Positions 15,101 through 22,565 of a stretch of DNA of 46,663 nt are shown piece after piece (within the stretch, counting starts at the first letter, position 1; each line of letters begins with the position of its first letter). This DNA comes from DATMGU01 sp035555315 (GTDB lineage Bacteria > Pseudomonadota > Alphaproteobacteria > ATCC43930 > CGMCC-115725). The stretch lies in contig DATMGU010000013.1 in NCBI GenBank assembly GCA_035555315.1, forward strand, positions 1-46,663. Direction: 5' to 3'. Position numbers and translations under genes: made by a program. Below the pieces are notes generated by a model that was not told where the DNA came from, ran no database searches, and worked only from the letters and a program-made list of their open reading frames with translations.

Positions 15101-15859
15101 GCCACGACCTTGCTGCGAGGGGCGGGCTATACCGTCGATTGCGTGGCGAACGGCGTCGCGGCGGTCGCGGCGGCAAAAAGCACGGCCTATGATTTGATCC
15201 TGATGGACGTCCAGATGCCGGAGATGAACGGTCTGGAAGCGACGGCGCTCATCCGTGGGCTCGATGGCGGCGCTGGTGCCGTGCCGATCGTCGCCATGAC
15301 CGCGAATGCCATGCGCAGCGATCAGGAGGTTTGTCTGGCCGCCGGCATGAATGATTTCATCGCCAAGCCGATCGATGTCGACGCCTTCCTCTCGCTCGTC
15401 GCCCAGTATGTCCGGCCGGGCAGGGCCGATCGGCCTGCCTCGATCGGGCCTGCCTCGACCGGATCTGTGGCGGCCGATCCGCCGGAGGTCGACGAGGCTT
15501 ATCTCGACGGGTTGATCAAAATGCTGCAGCCCGAACGCCTGCATATGATCATCGGCATCTATCTCGACGGCGCGGACAGCCGGTTGGCCCGCATCGAGGC
15601 CGCCGCGCAGGCCATGGATCTCATCGTCCTGGCGCGCGAAGCCCATGACTTGAAAAGTACATCGGGAAATTTCGGTGCCCGGGGACTGCAGAGGTTGGCC
15701 GAGCGGCTCGAAACCGCCTGCAAGACCGCCGACCATCCAGCGATACCGTCGATCGTCGAGGCCATCCGCGACGCCTCGGCTCGCGCGTCCGAGCGCCTCG
15801 GCCAAACACTCGCGAGCCTCGATCCGGTGGCAAAAAAGGTCTCGGTCATCGGCGGCTGA
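12194..15859 (+). CDS. Hybrid sensor histidine kinase (HAMP-PAS-HisKA-HATPase-REC-REC-Hpt)
   Basis: A 1221-residue membrane phosphorelay protein. Order: TM1 about 18-37; a helical sensor region without a fold I recognise, 40-330; TM2 about 333-354; HAMP; PAS about 415-545; HisKA with FLANMSHEIRTPMNG (phosphorylated His570); HATPase with NLVSNAIKFT, DTGIGV and GTGLGLSI; receiver 1 (VLVVDD, Asp861 in LLDQMMP); receiver 2 (VLLAEDNEVN, Asp1005 in LMDVQMPEMNG); and a C-terminal Hpt with HDLKSTSGNFG (His1151). This is the BarA/ArcB-like layout with an extra receiver. Phosphate would pass His-Asp-His to a response regulator, but none is encoded in the window. The link between receiver 2 and Hpt carries a small tandem repeat (15427-15455). 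Signal unknown. Confidence 0.93.
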   Translation: MTRLTWFIDRLTIRTLMRAAIGTLAAVALIGMARLAWVDYDNASNAQDASKTLKLLGRVIAVSHGIGVERGQTVAMLLTPEPANPAALDVLAAARTNTDALFGAVLRSVPDSAFDEASELRRNVTQLQLSLGLMRGSADLQMARPSTERTPGFLDRYALAIAGISDGTSRLSARLRTMTIGYAPEVGANLDLARIAMEMREYGGRRSLSVSATVRRQRTMTQEEVRSWAEFTGRLQLLWKLVETQSVANAVSPTVRAAIDSVRWLYFGELEKLYEEILARKMAGEIGISPGQAAELRAKTTAAMTPIYDMASLSIAESQASVDEAWFHALWRFALTSSGLVAMLVLALGTFIGFDRRVGRPLGSLTSVLLRLADGDPNVIVPGQGRADEIGRIGRAIETLRTKSLEMAESRDREHRVMLQAIIDQVPALINVKDVGRRYILVNSAQAAAFIGDTRDIIGKRAEDFRRTTADEASDQALLADINQSEQKILETGQGYMNVEKTVVTEHGETQHLLLSKVPLFDAEKRVIGIITAAVDFTKQKRIEADLREARIAAESANVAKSEFLANMSHEIRTPMNGIIGMNGLLLRTSLMPEQRKFAEAVQLSADSLLVIINDILDISKLEAGKVELEEVDFNLEPLVEDVVELFSPKAHEKTIEIASYLDDGARRPLRGDPTRLRQILLNLVSNAIKFTQSGVVSVEVRSWVRKPDRTALRVEVHDTGIGVSAEAKAKLFQKFQQADGSITRRFGGTGLGLSISQQLIHLIGGDIGVADRPGGGSTFWFEVELPNAGRVIAKPRRSGAGLRGARVLVVDDIEVNRRIFMRQLEPEGALMSEVADGEAALAALRRAEDEGRPFDIVLLDQMMPGMAGEVVAERIRAMTGWRQPKLVLVSSVGIPTRRDRAATAGFDTFLTKPVRYKELLTCLSGLWRADQAPTTPPLVEMPLLSDAAPGAAAGHVLLAEDNEVNTLLATTLLRGAGYTVDCVANGVAAVAAAKSTAYDLILMDVQMPEMNGLEATALIRGLDGGAGAVPIVAMTANAMRSDQEVCLAAGMNDFIAKPIDVDAFLSLVAQYVRPGRADRPASIGPASTGSVAADPPEVDEAYLDGLIKMLQPERLHMIIGIYLDGADSRLARIEAAAQAMDLIVLAREAHDLKSTSGNFGARGLQRLAERLETACKTADHPAIPSIVEAIRDASARASERLGQTLASLDPVAKKVSVIGG
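15427..15455 (+). repeat. 14/15-bp tandem duplication between receiver 2 and Hpt domains
   Basis: CGATCGGCCTGCCT (15427-15440) is followed directly by a copy with one extra G (15441-15455). It sits in the linker between the second receiver and the phosphotransfer domain of the hybrid kinase, which tolerates length change. The extra base means the two copies are read in different frames. Confidence 0.8.
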
Positions 15860-15884
15860 CCTTGGAGACCTCTCCGGCGTGTCG

Positions 15885-17108
15885 TCATGCGCAGCGTCGG
15901 GCGGCGCCGAGCCAAGCGCCATAGCGGGCGAGGAAACGGGGGGTTTCCGAGGGGCTGAAGACATGTTCCAGGACACTGTGGGCGGCACCCAGCAGGCAGG
16001 CTTCGTCGACCGGGGGCGAGGCTAGGAGCACCAGATCGCGCGTCGCCAGCGGCAGGCAGCGCCGATAGATCATCTCCCGTATCCCGGCCAGGAGCGGAGC
16101 GCCCGCCCGGGCGAGCGTGCCGCCGATGACGATCTGACCGGGATTGAGGATGCTGATCGCAGCGCAGATCGCTTCGCCCACCGCCCGGCCGGCGGCCTCG
16201 ACGCGCTGGATCGCTTCCGGCACCTGCCGGTCTACCAGAGCGATCACGTCACGCGCGTCGGTGGCGTCGAAGCCGAGGGCCCGTAGATCGCGGGCAAGCG
16301 CCCAGCCGCCCGCGCGGGCTTCCAAGCATCCGAGTTTGCCGCACCGGCACAGCGGCGCCTCCTGACCGAGGAACTGGATGTGGCCAATGTCTCCCGATGC
16401 CCCTTGTGCCCCGCGATGGAGACGTCCGTCGGTGACGATGCCAGACCCGATGCCTGTGCCGATCTTCACGAAGAAGAGCTCCTTGGCCGTCACGTCCGGG
16501 CGACGGTACTCGTAAACCGTCATGAGATTCACGTCGTTCTCGACGATGGCCGGCGCCTCGAAGCGCGCGGCGAGCCAGGCGCCAATCGGAAAATTGTCCC
16601 AGCCCACGAGGATGGACGGCCCGACGACGCGCCCGGCTCGATGGTCGACCGGGGCGGGAAGGCTGATCCCGGTTCCGAGGACGAAGCTTTCGGCCGGTCT
16701 GAGAAGCCGATCGAAGCCTTCCGCGATGCGTTCGAGGGCGGCGAGAGGGCCGGCCGAAATGCGGAAACTGATCGTCTCCTGTGCGAGGATCGTCGGCGAT
16801 AGGTCCGTCACGGCCAGGCGGATATGGGTTTCGCCCATATCCGCCGTCAACATGACGGCGGCGGATGGGTTGAGGGTGAGCAGGCGGGTCGGCCGCCCAC
16901 CGCTCGGCACCGTCCTGCTGCCTTCGCGGACGATGCCGGCATCAAGGAGCGCATAAAGCCGCTGGGCGAGCGTCACCCGCGATAACCCCGCTGCCTCCAT
17001 CAGCGCCGCCCGCGACAATCCGTTCGAGCGGGCCACATGCGGCAGGACCGACCCCGCCATGAGAAGCGGCGAACCCGTGGCGTCTTCCCTGAAATCGGCG
17101 ACAGGCAC
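15885..17108 (-). CDS. ROK-family transcriptional repressor of the divergent sugar operon
   Basis: NagC/XylR-type regulator, 407 residues. A winged helix-turn-helix lies at about 30-75 (SRAALMEAAGLSRVTLAQRLYALLDAG), then a ROK sugar-binding domain with GTGIGSGIVTDGRL and the zinc-binding signature CRCGKLGCLEA. ROK repressors release DNA when they bind a sugar or sugar phosphate. The frame opens with TTG at 17126, but GGAGGG lies ten bases before a GTG at 17108, which was chosen. It is divergent from the FrcB-like gene with an inverted repeat between them, and resembles the regulator of rhizobial fructose-transporter loci. It converges on the histidine kinase, with 25 bases between stops. Confidence 0.88.
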   Translation of the reverse strand: MPVADFREDATGSPLLMAGSVLPHVARSNGLSRAALMEAAGLSRVTLAQRLYALLDAGIVREGSRTVPSGGRPTRLLTLNPSAAVMLTADMGETHIRLAVTDLSPTILAQETISFRISAGPLAALERIAEGFDRLLRPAESFVLGTGISLPAPVDHRAGRVVGPSILVGWDNFPIGAWLAARFEAPAIVENDVNLMTVYEYRRPDVTAKELFFVKIGTGIGSGIVTDGRLHRGAQGASGDIGHIQFLGQEAPLCRCGKLGCLEARAGGWALARDLRALGFDATDARDVIALVDRQVPEAIQRVEAAGRAVGEAICAAISILNPGQIVIGGTLARAGAPLLAGIREMIYRRCLPLATRDLVLLASPPVDEACLLGAAHSVLEHVFSPSETPRFLARYGAWLGAARRCA

Positions 17109-17481
17109 TGTAGCGAAACCCTCCAATTTGCCGGTGGAACCGGCCTTGGCATGAAACCCTGAAGGTAATTTTGCATAATTTCATGCAAAACACACTTGTC
17201 TTATTGTCGATATAAGGCTTAAGTTGGTCTGACGTTGGTCGGCGAGGCGCGGGATAACCCGTGTCGATGATCGGGCAACGGTGGCGGCTCCGGTCGGAGG
17301 CGCTCAAGAAATAAAGAAGGCGGCGCCGATGGTGCTGCGGGGGAGGACTTATCCGGCCGTCTCGTTTCGGCCTGGATCACCGACGCCACCAGCGGTTCTT
17401 CCCGTCGCATGGATCGGCTGAAACGAGCGGCAAGCCTGCGATCGCCGGCCTGCCGTCTCGGATGCGGCTAGGGGAGAAACC
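17109..17481. promoter_or_regulatory. Divergent control region between ROK repressor and sugar importer operon
   Basis: About 370 bases hold the promoters of both units. The first 110 bases next to the repressor are clearly AT-rich (17165-17220) and contain the operator-like inverted repeat. The remaining roughly 250 bases up to the FrcB-like start are GC-rich, with no gene or strong hairpin that I can see, giving the importer mRNA a long leader. The SD GGGGAGA lies just before the ATG at 17482. Confidence 0.6.
17169..17190. promoter_or_regulatory. Perfect 8-6-8 inverted repeat, probable ROK operator
   Basis: TTTTGCAT (17169-17176), six-base spacer, ATGCAAAA (17183-17190). The arms are exact complements in an AT-rich patch 61 bases from the repressor start and about 290 from the importer start. 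Symmetry, size and position fit a dimeric ROK repressor site controlling both directions. Binding is inferred. Confidence 0.65.
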
Positions 17482-18543
17482 ATGAACGACCTCAAAAATT
17501 TTATGGGCTGGACCCGGTTTTTGTCGGGGGTGGCAGCTCTTTGTTTCGTGGCCGGCCTTGTGATCGGCACCGTGACGCCCGCGGCGGCGAAGTCCGGCGC
17601 GATCGTCATCGGTCTCGTGACCAAGACCGATGCAAATCCGTTTTTCGCGAAGATGCGCGAGGGTGCCGACGCGAAGGCGAAGGAACTTGGCGCCACCGTC
17701 CAAAGCTTCGCCGGCAAGTTTGACGGCGACCATGATTCGCAGGTGACCGCGATCGAAAATCTCATCGCGTCGGGCGTCGATGGAATCCTGCTTGTGGCCA
17801 GCGACAGCAAGGCGATCGGCTCCGTGGTCGAGCAGGCCCGCAAAGCCGGCATCCTGGTGATAGCACTCGACACGCCGCTCGATCCGGAGAGCGTGGCCGA
17901 TGCCACCTTCGCCACGGACAATGTCAAGGCCGGCCGGCTGATCGGCCAGTGGGCCGCCAAGACCGTCGGCGATCCGGCCAAGGCCAAGGTCGGCTTTCTG
18001 GATGCCCTGGAGAACCAGCCGAGCGTCGACGTCGCCCGTGACCAGGGTTTCATGCTGGGTTTCGGCATCGATCCGAAGGATATGACACGCTATCTCGACG
18101 AGGATGATCCGCGCATCGTCGGTCATCAATGGGGCAAGGGATCGGAGGAGGGCGCCCGCACGGGCATGGAACTCCTGCTTCAGAAGGAGCCGAACCTCAA
18201 TGTCCTCTACACGATCAACGAGCCGACCGCGGCGGGCGCCTATGAAGCGCTGAAGGCCGCCGGCAAGGCGGGTTCGGTGATCGTGACCTCGGTCGATGGC
18301 GGCTGCCCCGGCGTGCGTAACGTCAAGGCTGGCGTCATTGGTGCGACCGCCATGCAGTATCCGCTGCTGATGGCGTCGCGCGGCGTCGAGGCGATCGTCG
18401 AGTTCAAGAAAACCGGCAAGAAGCCCGAGCCGACCCCTGGTCTCAGCTTCTACGACACGGGCGTGACGCTCGTCACCGACAAGCCGGTGAGCGGCCTGGA
18501 GTCGATCACCTCCGAGGCCGCTCTGAAGCAATGCTGGGGCTGA
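17482..18543 (+). CDS. frcB: Sugar ABC transporter substrate-binding protein, FrcB-like
   Basis: Periplasmic sugar-binding protein of the ribose/fructose type (CUT2 system, type I fold). It has 353 residues. The N-terminus has a hydrophobic segment with cleavage near PAAAK. The mature protein starts IVIGLVTKTDANPFFAKMREGA, close to rhizobial FrcB, then GKFDGDHDSQVTAIENLIASGVDGIL and ALDTPLDPESVADATFATDN. VDGGCPGVRNVKAGVIGATAMQYPL is the C-terminal ligand-site region. It is the first gene of a five-gene operon (binding protein, permease, ATPase, aldolase-like, PfkB). Fructose is the best guess from recalled resemblance to FrcB. Ribose, polyols or other ketoses remain possible. Confidence 0.88.
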   Translation: MNDLKNFMGWTRFLSGVAALCFVAGLVIGTVTPAAAKSGAIVIGLVTKTDANPFFAKMREGADAKAKELGATVQSFAGKFDGDHDSQVTAIENLIASGVDGILLVASDSKAIGSVVEQARKAGILVIALDTPLDPESVADATFATDNVKAGRLIGQWAAKTVGDPAKAKVGFLDALENQPSVDVARDQGFMLGFGIDPKDMTRYLDEDDPRIVGHQWGKGSEEGARTGMELLLQKEPNLNVLYTINEPTAAGAYEALKAAGKAGSVIVTSVDGGCPGVRNVKAGVIGATAMQYPLLMASRGVEAIVEFKKTGKKPEPTPGLSFYDTGVTLVTDKPVSGLESITSEAALKQCWG

Positions 18544-18580
18544 GCATCGGAAAAAGCATTCGAAGGTGAGGAGGGACGCG

Positions 18581-19639
18581 ATGGGAGCATCCGATGTATC
18601 GGGGCCAATTCATGCGGCCGATGCCGCGATCGCCTCCTTCGACGATAGCCGCAAATCGCCGCTCAGGCGCCTGCAGGAGGGGCTCCATCGCTATCCGACG
18701 ATCGTGCCCATCGTGGTTCTCGCGGTCAGCCTCGCCTTCTTCAGCGGCATCGTCGGTAACCGGTTCTTCCAGCCGTTCAACCTGTCGCTGATCATGCAGC
18801 AGGTGACGATCATCGCGATCATCGGGATCGCGCAGACGCTCGTCATCCTGACGGCGGGGATAGACCTCTCGGTCGGCGCCATCATGATTCTGGCGACCGT
18901 GGTGATGGGGCGGCTCGCCGTGCTGGCCGGTTTGCCGACGGGGTTGGCCTTTGCCATCGGCCTGCTCGTCGGCACGGCTTGCGGCGCCATGAACGGCTTC
19001 CTCATCACCTATCCGAAACTGCCGCCGTTCATCGTCACGCTTGGCACCTGGAGCGTTTTCGGGGCGACTTTCCTCTGGTATTCCGGCAGCCAGACGATCC
19101 GTGCCCAGGAAGTGGCGGCTGCCGCGCCGTTTCTCCAGCTCACGGGGACCGCCCTGCAAATCGGCGGCGCGCGTCTCACCGTCGGCACGATCCTGACGCT
19201 CCTGGTCGGGGCGGCGGTCTGGTATCTGCTCAACCGCACGGCCTTCGGCCGGCACGTTTATGCCACCGGCGACGACCCTGAAGCCGCCCGCCTCGCCGGC
19301 ATCGACACGCGGCGGACGTTGCTCGCCACCTATACGCTGGCCGGCCTTGTCTGCGCCATCGGCGCCTGGGTGCTCATCGGGCGGGTCGGTGCGATCAGTC
19401 CGACCTCCGGCGGCTCGGCCAATCTTGACTCGATCACGGCGGTCGTCATTGGCGGGACGAGCCTGTTCGGTGGCCGCGGTTCCGTGGTCGGAACGCTTGT
19501 CGGCGCCCTGATCGTCGGTGTCTTCCGCAATGGCCTGGCCCTCGCCGGGCTCGACGCCCTCTGGCAGGAGTTCACCGTCGGCCTCCTCATCATCGTCGCG
19601 GTTGGTCTCGATCAGTGGATCCGCCGGGTGTCGGCATGA
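18581..19639 (+). CDS. frcC: Sugar ABC transporter permease, FrcC-like
   Basis: Inner-membrane permease of the CUT2 sugar importer, 352 residues, with many hydrophobic segments. Family signatures: TLVILTAGIDLSVGAIMILATVVMG, PPFIVTLGTW, the cytoplasmic ATPase-contact loop AFGRHVYATGDDPEAARLAGID, and ITAVVIGGTSLFGGRGSVVGTLVGALI. An N-terminal tail of about 45 residues precedes the first helix, as in FrcC. The ATG at 18581 has a very strong SD (AGGAGGG, 18569-18575). Its stop overlaps the ATPase gene by four bases. It is expected to form a homodimer, since CUT2 systems encode one permease. Confidence 0.92.
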   Translation: MGASDVSGPIHAADAAIASFDDSRKSPLRRLQEGLHRYPTIVPIVVLAVSLAFFSGIVGNRFFQPFNLSLIMQQVTIIAIIGIAQTLVILTAGIDLSVGAIMILATVVMGRLAVLAGLPTGLAFAIGLLVGTACGAMNGFLITYPKLPPFIVTLGTWSVFGATFLWYSGSQTIRAQEVAAAAPFLQLTGTALQIGGARLTVGTILTLLVGAAVWYLLNRTAFGRHVYATGDDPEAARLAGIDTRRTLLATYTLAGLVCAIGAWVLIGRVGAISPTSGGSANLDSITAVVIGGTSLFGGRGSVVGTLVGALIVGVFRNGLALAGLDALWQEFTVGLLIIVAVGLDQWIRRVSA

Positions 19640-20439
19640 CCGGGACGGTTTTGGAGGCACCCGCCGGGACGGTTCTGGAGGCACGCGGCCTCGTCAAGCG
19701 CTACGGCCGGGTCATCGCGATGGACGGCGTCGATTTCGATCTTCGCGAGAACGAGATTCTCGCGGTCATCGGCGATAACGGCGCCGGCAAGTCGACGATG
19801 ATCAAGGCGTTGGCCGGCGCCGTCCGGCCGGATGCCGGGGAGATCTTCTTCGAGGGAAAGCAGGTCGATTTCCGCACTCCGATGGATGCACGCCGCGCGG
19901 GCGTCGAAAGCGTCTTTCAGAACCTGGCGCTTTCCCCGGCCCTGTCGATCGCCGACAACCTTTTCCTTGGGCGCGAACTCCGCAAGCCGGGCCTGACGGG
20001 ACGGTTGTTCGGTGATCTCGACAGACGCAAGATGGCGGACGAGGCTCGCCGGCAACTCTCCGCCCTCGGGCTGACGACCATCCAGGACATCCATCAGAAG
20101 GTGGAGACGCTGAGCGGCGGCCAGCGGCAGGGCGTCGCCGTCGCGCGGGCCTGCGCCTTCGGTGGTCGCGTGGTCATCATGGACGAGCCGACAGCGGCCC
20201 TCGGCGTCAAGGAAAGCCGAAAAGTCCTCGACCTCGTCCTCGACGTGAAGCGGCGTGGCCTGTCGGTTGTGCTCATCTCGCACAACATGCCGCTCGTCTT
20301 CGAGGTTGCCGATCGCATCCACATCCATCGTCTCAGCCGTCGCCTCGCGGTGGTACGGCCGCGAGATCTCACCATGTCGGATGTCGTCGCCTTCATGACG
20401 GGTGCCGCGACGCCGTCTTCCCACACGGTCGCCGCTTGA
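19636..20439 (+). CDS. frcA: Sugar ABC transporter ATP-binding protein, FrcA-like
   Basis: ATPase of the sugar importer, 267 residues with one nucleotide-binding domain, like FrcA and unlike the double-domain RbsA/AraG proteins. Walker A GDNGAGKST (residues 46-54), QNLALSPALSIADNLFLGRE after the Q-loop, signature LSGGQRQGVAVARA, Walker B VVIMDEPTAALG and switch ISHNMP. The start overlaps the frcC stop as ATGA. A 24-bp in-frame duplication (19641-19684) makes the N-terminus read GTVLEAPA then GTVLEA; the start of the conserved domain is the second copy. After the stop comes a short copy of a dispersed repeat before the next gene. Confidence 0.92.
   Translation: MTGTVLEAPAGTVLEARGLVKRYGRVIAMDGVDFDLRENEILAVIGDNGAGKSTMIKALAGAVRPDAGEIFFEGKQVDFRTPMDARRAGVESVFQNLALSPALSIADNLFLGRELRKPGLTGRLFGDLDRRKMADEARRQLSALGLTTIQDIHQKVETLSGGQRQGVAVARACAFGGRVVIMDEPTAALGVKESRKVLDLVLDVKRRGLSVVLISHNMPLVFEVADRIHIHRLSRRLAVVRPRDLTMSDVVAFMTGAATPSSHTVAA
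19641..19684 (+). repeat. 24-bp-period duplication at the start of the FrcA-like gene
   Basis: CGGGACGGTTTTGGAGGCAC (19641-19660) recurs at 19665-19684 with one T-to-C change. The period is 24 bases, so the frame is kept and eight residues are added before the ATPase domain. Confidence 0.9.
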
Positions 20440-20472
20440 TTGATCCGACCGTGTTCTCAAACGGTCTCTAAC
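20440..20472 (+). repeat. Half copy of a dispersed repeat
   Basis: These 33 bases match 38585-38617 at about 28 positions; the shared core is GTTCTCAAACGG. They lie between the FrcA-like stop and the aldolase-like gene. The full copy at 38532-38616 is a long inverted repeat; here only one arm is present. Confidence 0.75.
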
Positions 20473-20495
20473 CACGTATCGCAGGGAGACACTCG

Positions 20496-21500
20496 ATGGG
20501 TACCCCAAAACGCATGGATATGAAGCTCGCTCGGATTCGGGCCGGGCAGTATACGCCGAAGGATTTCATCATCGCCGACGCCAAGGACGGCGATATGGCG
20601 CTGGGCGTCGGCACGGCGGGGCCCGAGTACGACGAGGACGGCAAGTCGACGGGCCGCATGCGCCCGCTTTCGGTCTACCGCGACGGCATGGAGAAAATGG
20701 TCCGCTCCGATCTCGTCGACATCATGCTGACCTCGCTCTCTTCCGGCGAGTTCCTAACCCGCGAAGGTATCTTCGCCGCTTCCGACGTGACCCCCGCGAT
20801 CCGTCTGAACGACGGCAGCGATATCTGGCACTGGCGGGGGGCCACCTATCGCCACCTGCCGACCGTGCCCTTCCGGACCGCGCGGCTCGACCGGGTAAAG
20901 CCGATCGCCGATCTCGGCCTCTACGCGCTCACTTTCTTCAACGACCTCGAACAGGATCGGCGCTCGCTCGACGCCTATGCCGCGTTTCGGGACGACGCGT
21001 CCGCGCTCGGCATCCGGCATTTCCTCGAAGTGTTCAATCCGCAGTTCGAGATCGCGACGCCCAATTCCGATTTCGCGACATACAACAATGATGCGATCGC
21101 CCGCTGCCTCGCCGGCGTCTCGACGATCGACCGGCCGCTCTTCCTGAAGGTGGTCTATAACGGGCCGCGCGCGACCGAGGAGCTTGCCTCCTATGATCCC
21201 GGCAATCTTATCGTCGGTATTCTCGGCGGCGCCTCCTCGACGACGCGCGACACGCTGGAGATGGTGAAGCAGGCGGAACGCTATGGCGCCCGCGTGGCAC
21301 TCTTCGGCCGAAAGATCTTCTTCGCCGAGGATTCCGAGGCGATCGTGCGCGCCATGCGCCGGGTGATCGAGGACGACCTTTCCTCCGAGGAGGCGACGAA
21401 GGCCTATCACGACCACCTGTCCAAAAAGGGCATCCGACCGAAGAAGAGCCTGTCGCAGGATATCGAGATCACCGATCCATCGCTCAAAATGGGGGCCTGA
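20496..21500 (+). CDS. Class I (DeoC/LacD-type) aldolase-like protein
   Basis: A 334-residue protein with features of Schiff-base-forming TIM-barrel aldolases. RPLFLKVVYNGPRA provides a lysine at residue 218 on an inner strand, as in LacD/FbaB enzymes. After it, LIVGILGGASSTTRDTLEMV and RVALFGRKIF resemble the two C-terminal phosphate-binding strands. The N-terminus (DFIIADAKDGDMA) also fits a barrel strand. I place it in this superfamily by pattern only; the reaction is unproven. Between a sugar importer ATPase and a PfkB kinase, the simple reading is cleavage of a phosphorylated sugar to two small products. The SD is GCAGGGAG before the ATG. The kinase starts three bases after its stop. It could instead be a non-catalytic homologue. 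Confidence 0.65.
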   Translation: MGTPKRMDMKLARIRAGQYTPKDFIIADAKDGDMALGVGTAGPEYDEDGKSTGRMRPLSVYRDGMEKMVRSDLVDIMLTSLSSGEFLTREGIFAASDVTPAIRLNDGSDIWHWRGATYRHLPTVPFRTARLDRVKPIADLGLYALTFFNDLEQDRRSLDAYAAFRDDASALGIRHFLEVFNPQFEIATPNSDFATYNNDAIARCLAGVSTIDRPLFLKVVYNGPRATEELASYDPGNLIVGILGGASSTTRDTLEMVKQAERYGARVALFGRKIFFAEDSEAIVRAMRRVIEDDLSSEEATKAYHDHLSKKGIRPKKSLSQDIEITDPSLKMGA

Positions 21501-21502
21501 CG

Positions 21503-22531
21503 ATGAAGTCGGGCCAGCGCCGAGGCTTTCTCACCGGCGGGACCTGGTGCGCCGATCACAACAAGCTCCTGGAATTCTGGCCGGCGGAGGGCACCGCCGC
21601 CCAGATCATCGAGGACAGCGTCGAAGGCGGCGGTTCCGCCTGCAATTTCGCCATCGATATCCGCCGCCTCGATCCGGGCATGCCGGTGGAAACGATCGGT
21701 TGTCTCGGCGACGACGTGGATGGCCGGCTGCTCGTCGCGCAAGCCGATGCGCATGGCCTCGGACGCGACGGGCTCCTCATCGTCAAGAACGGCCGCACCA
21801 ACTATACCGATGCCTACAGCGTGCGCTCCACCGCCCGGCGGACCCATCTGTTCCACCAGGGAACGAGCGCGCTGCTCTCGCCCGACCATTTCGACTTCTC
21901 CAGAACGACGGCGCGCATCTTCCATCTCGGCCTTCCGGGCATCCACGCGATCATGGATGGGCTGTGGAAGGGGGAGGCGAACGGTTGGCTGGCGGTCCTG
22001 AAAGACGCGAAAGCCCATGGGCTCGAGACCAATTTCGAACTCGTGCAAATTCAGCCGGAGCGATTGCGCGGCTTCATCGAGCCCTGTCTCGGCCATCTCG
22101 ACTATCTCGTCATCAACGACTACGAGGTCGGCGCTATCACCGGCCGGCAGACGGTCCATGACGACGTCACCGATCTCCAAGCCTGTCTGGAAGCGGGAGC
22201 CGACTTGATGGACCGGGGGTCGATGCGGATCCTCGCGATCCACTTCCCGCTCGGGGCATTCGCCTTCGAGCGTGGTCGGGGCGTCTTGCGCTGGCCGGCC
22301 GTGGCGGTGCCGGCGGACGCCGTGAAGGGAGCCAACGGCGCGGGTGACGCCTTCGCTGCCGGCTTCCTCTATGCCATCCATGAACTGCATCCGGTTGTGG
22401 AGGCCCTGCGCCTCGCCCACGCCGCCGCCGCCGCCTCGCTGCGCAGTGTCGGGACGACGGGCGGCGTCGAGAGGTGGCAGCGCTGCCTTGAGCTCGCCGA
22501 GCGCTGGGGCTGGCAGTCGATGCCGGCCTGA
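21503..22531 (+). CDS. PfkB-family carbohydrate kinase
   Basis: Sugar kinase of the ribokinase/PfkB family, 342 residues. The N-terminal substrate region has the GGSACNFAIDIRRL helix start and TIGCLGDDVDGRLL. The C-terminal signature GANGAGDAFAAGFLYA (from residue 276) contains the catalytic base Asp282 and the anion hole. VINDYEVGAITGR matches the usual NxxE-type segment. The ATG follows the aldolase-like stop by two bases, so the pair is surely co-translated. It occupies the frcK position of rhizobial frc loci. It probably phosphorylates the imported sugar; which carbon is attacked cannot be told. Confidence 0.9.
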   Translation: MKSGQRRGFLTGGTWCADHNKLLEFWPAEGTAAQIIEDSVEGGGSACNFAIDIRRLDPGMPVETIGCLGDDVDGRLLVAQADAHGLGRDGLLIVKNGRTNYTDAYSVRSTARRTHLFHQGTSALLSPDHFDFSRTTARIFHLGLPGIHAIMDGLWKGEANGWLAVLKDAKAHGLETNFELVQIQPERLRGFIEPCLGHLDYLVINDYEVGAITGRQTVHDDVTDLQACLEAGADLMDRGSMRILAIHFPLGAFAFERGRGVLRWPAVAVPADAVKGANGAGDAFAAGFLYAIHELHPVVEALRLAHAAAAASLRSVGTTGGVERWQRCLELAERWGWQSMPA

Positions 22532-22565
22532 GCCGTGGCCTGAGCGAAGCGGGCGGCGGCGCGCC

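Noticed and set aside
14015..15988. A 657-codon open frame antisense to the hybrid histidine kinase
   Set aside because: Composition is Asp/Arg/His/Gly-rich with no domain pattern. It is a by-product of high GC codon bias opposite a clear gene.
17196..17216. Promoter with TTGTCT and TATAAG for the sugar operon
   Set aside because: Spacing between the two boxes is only nine bases, so they cannot form one sigma70-type promoter.
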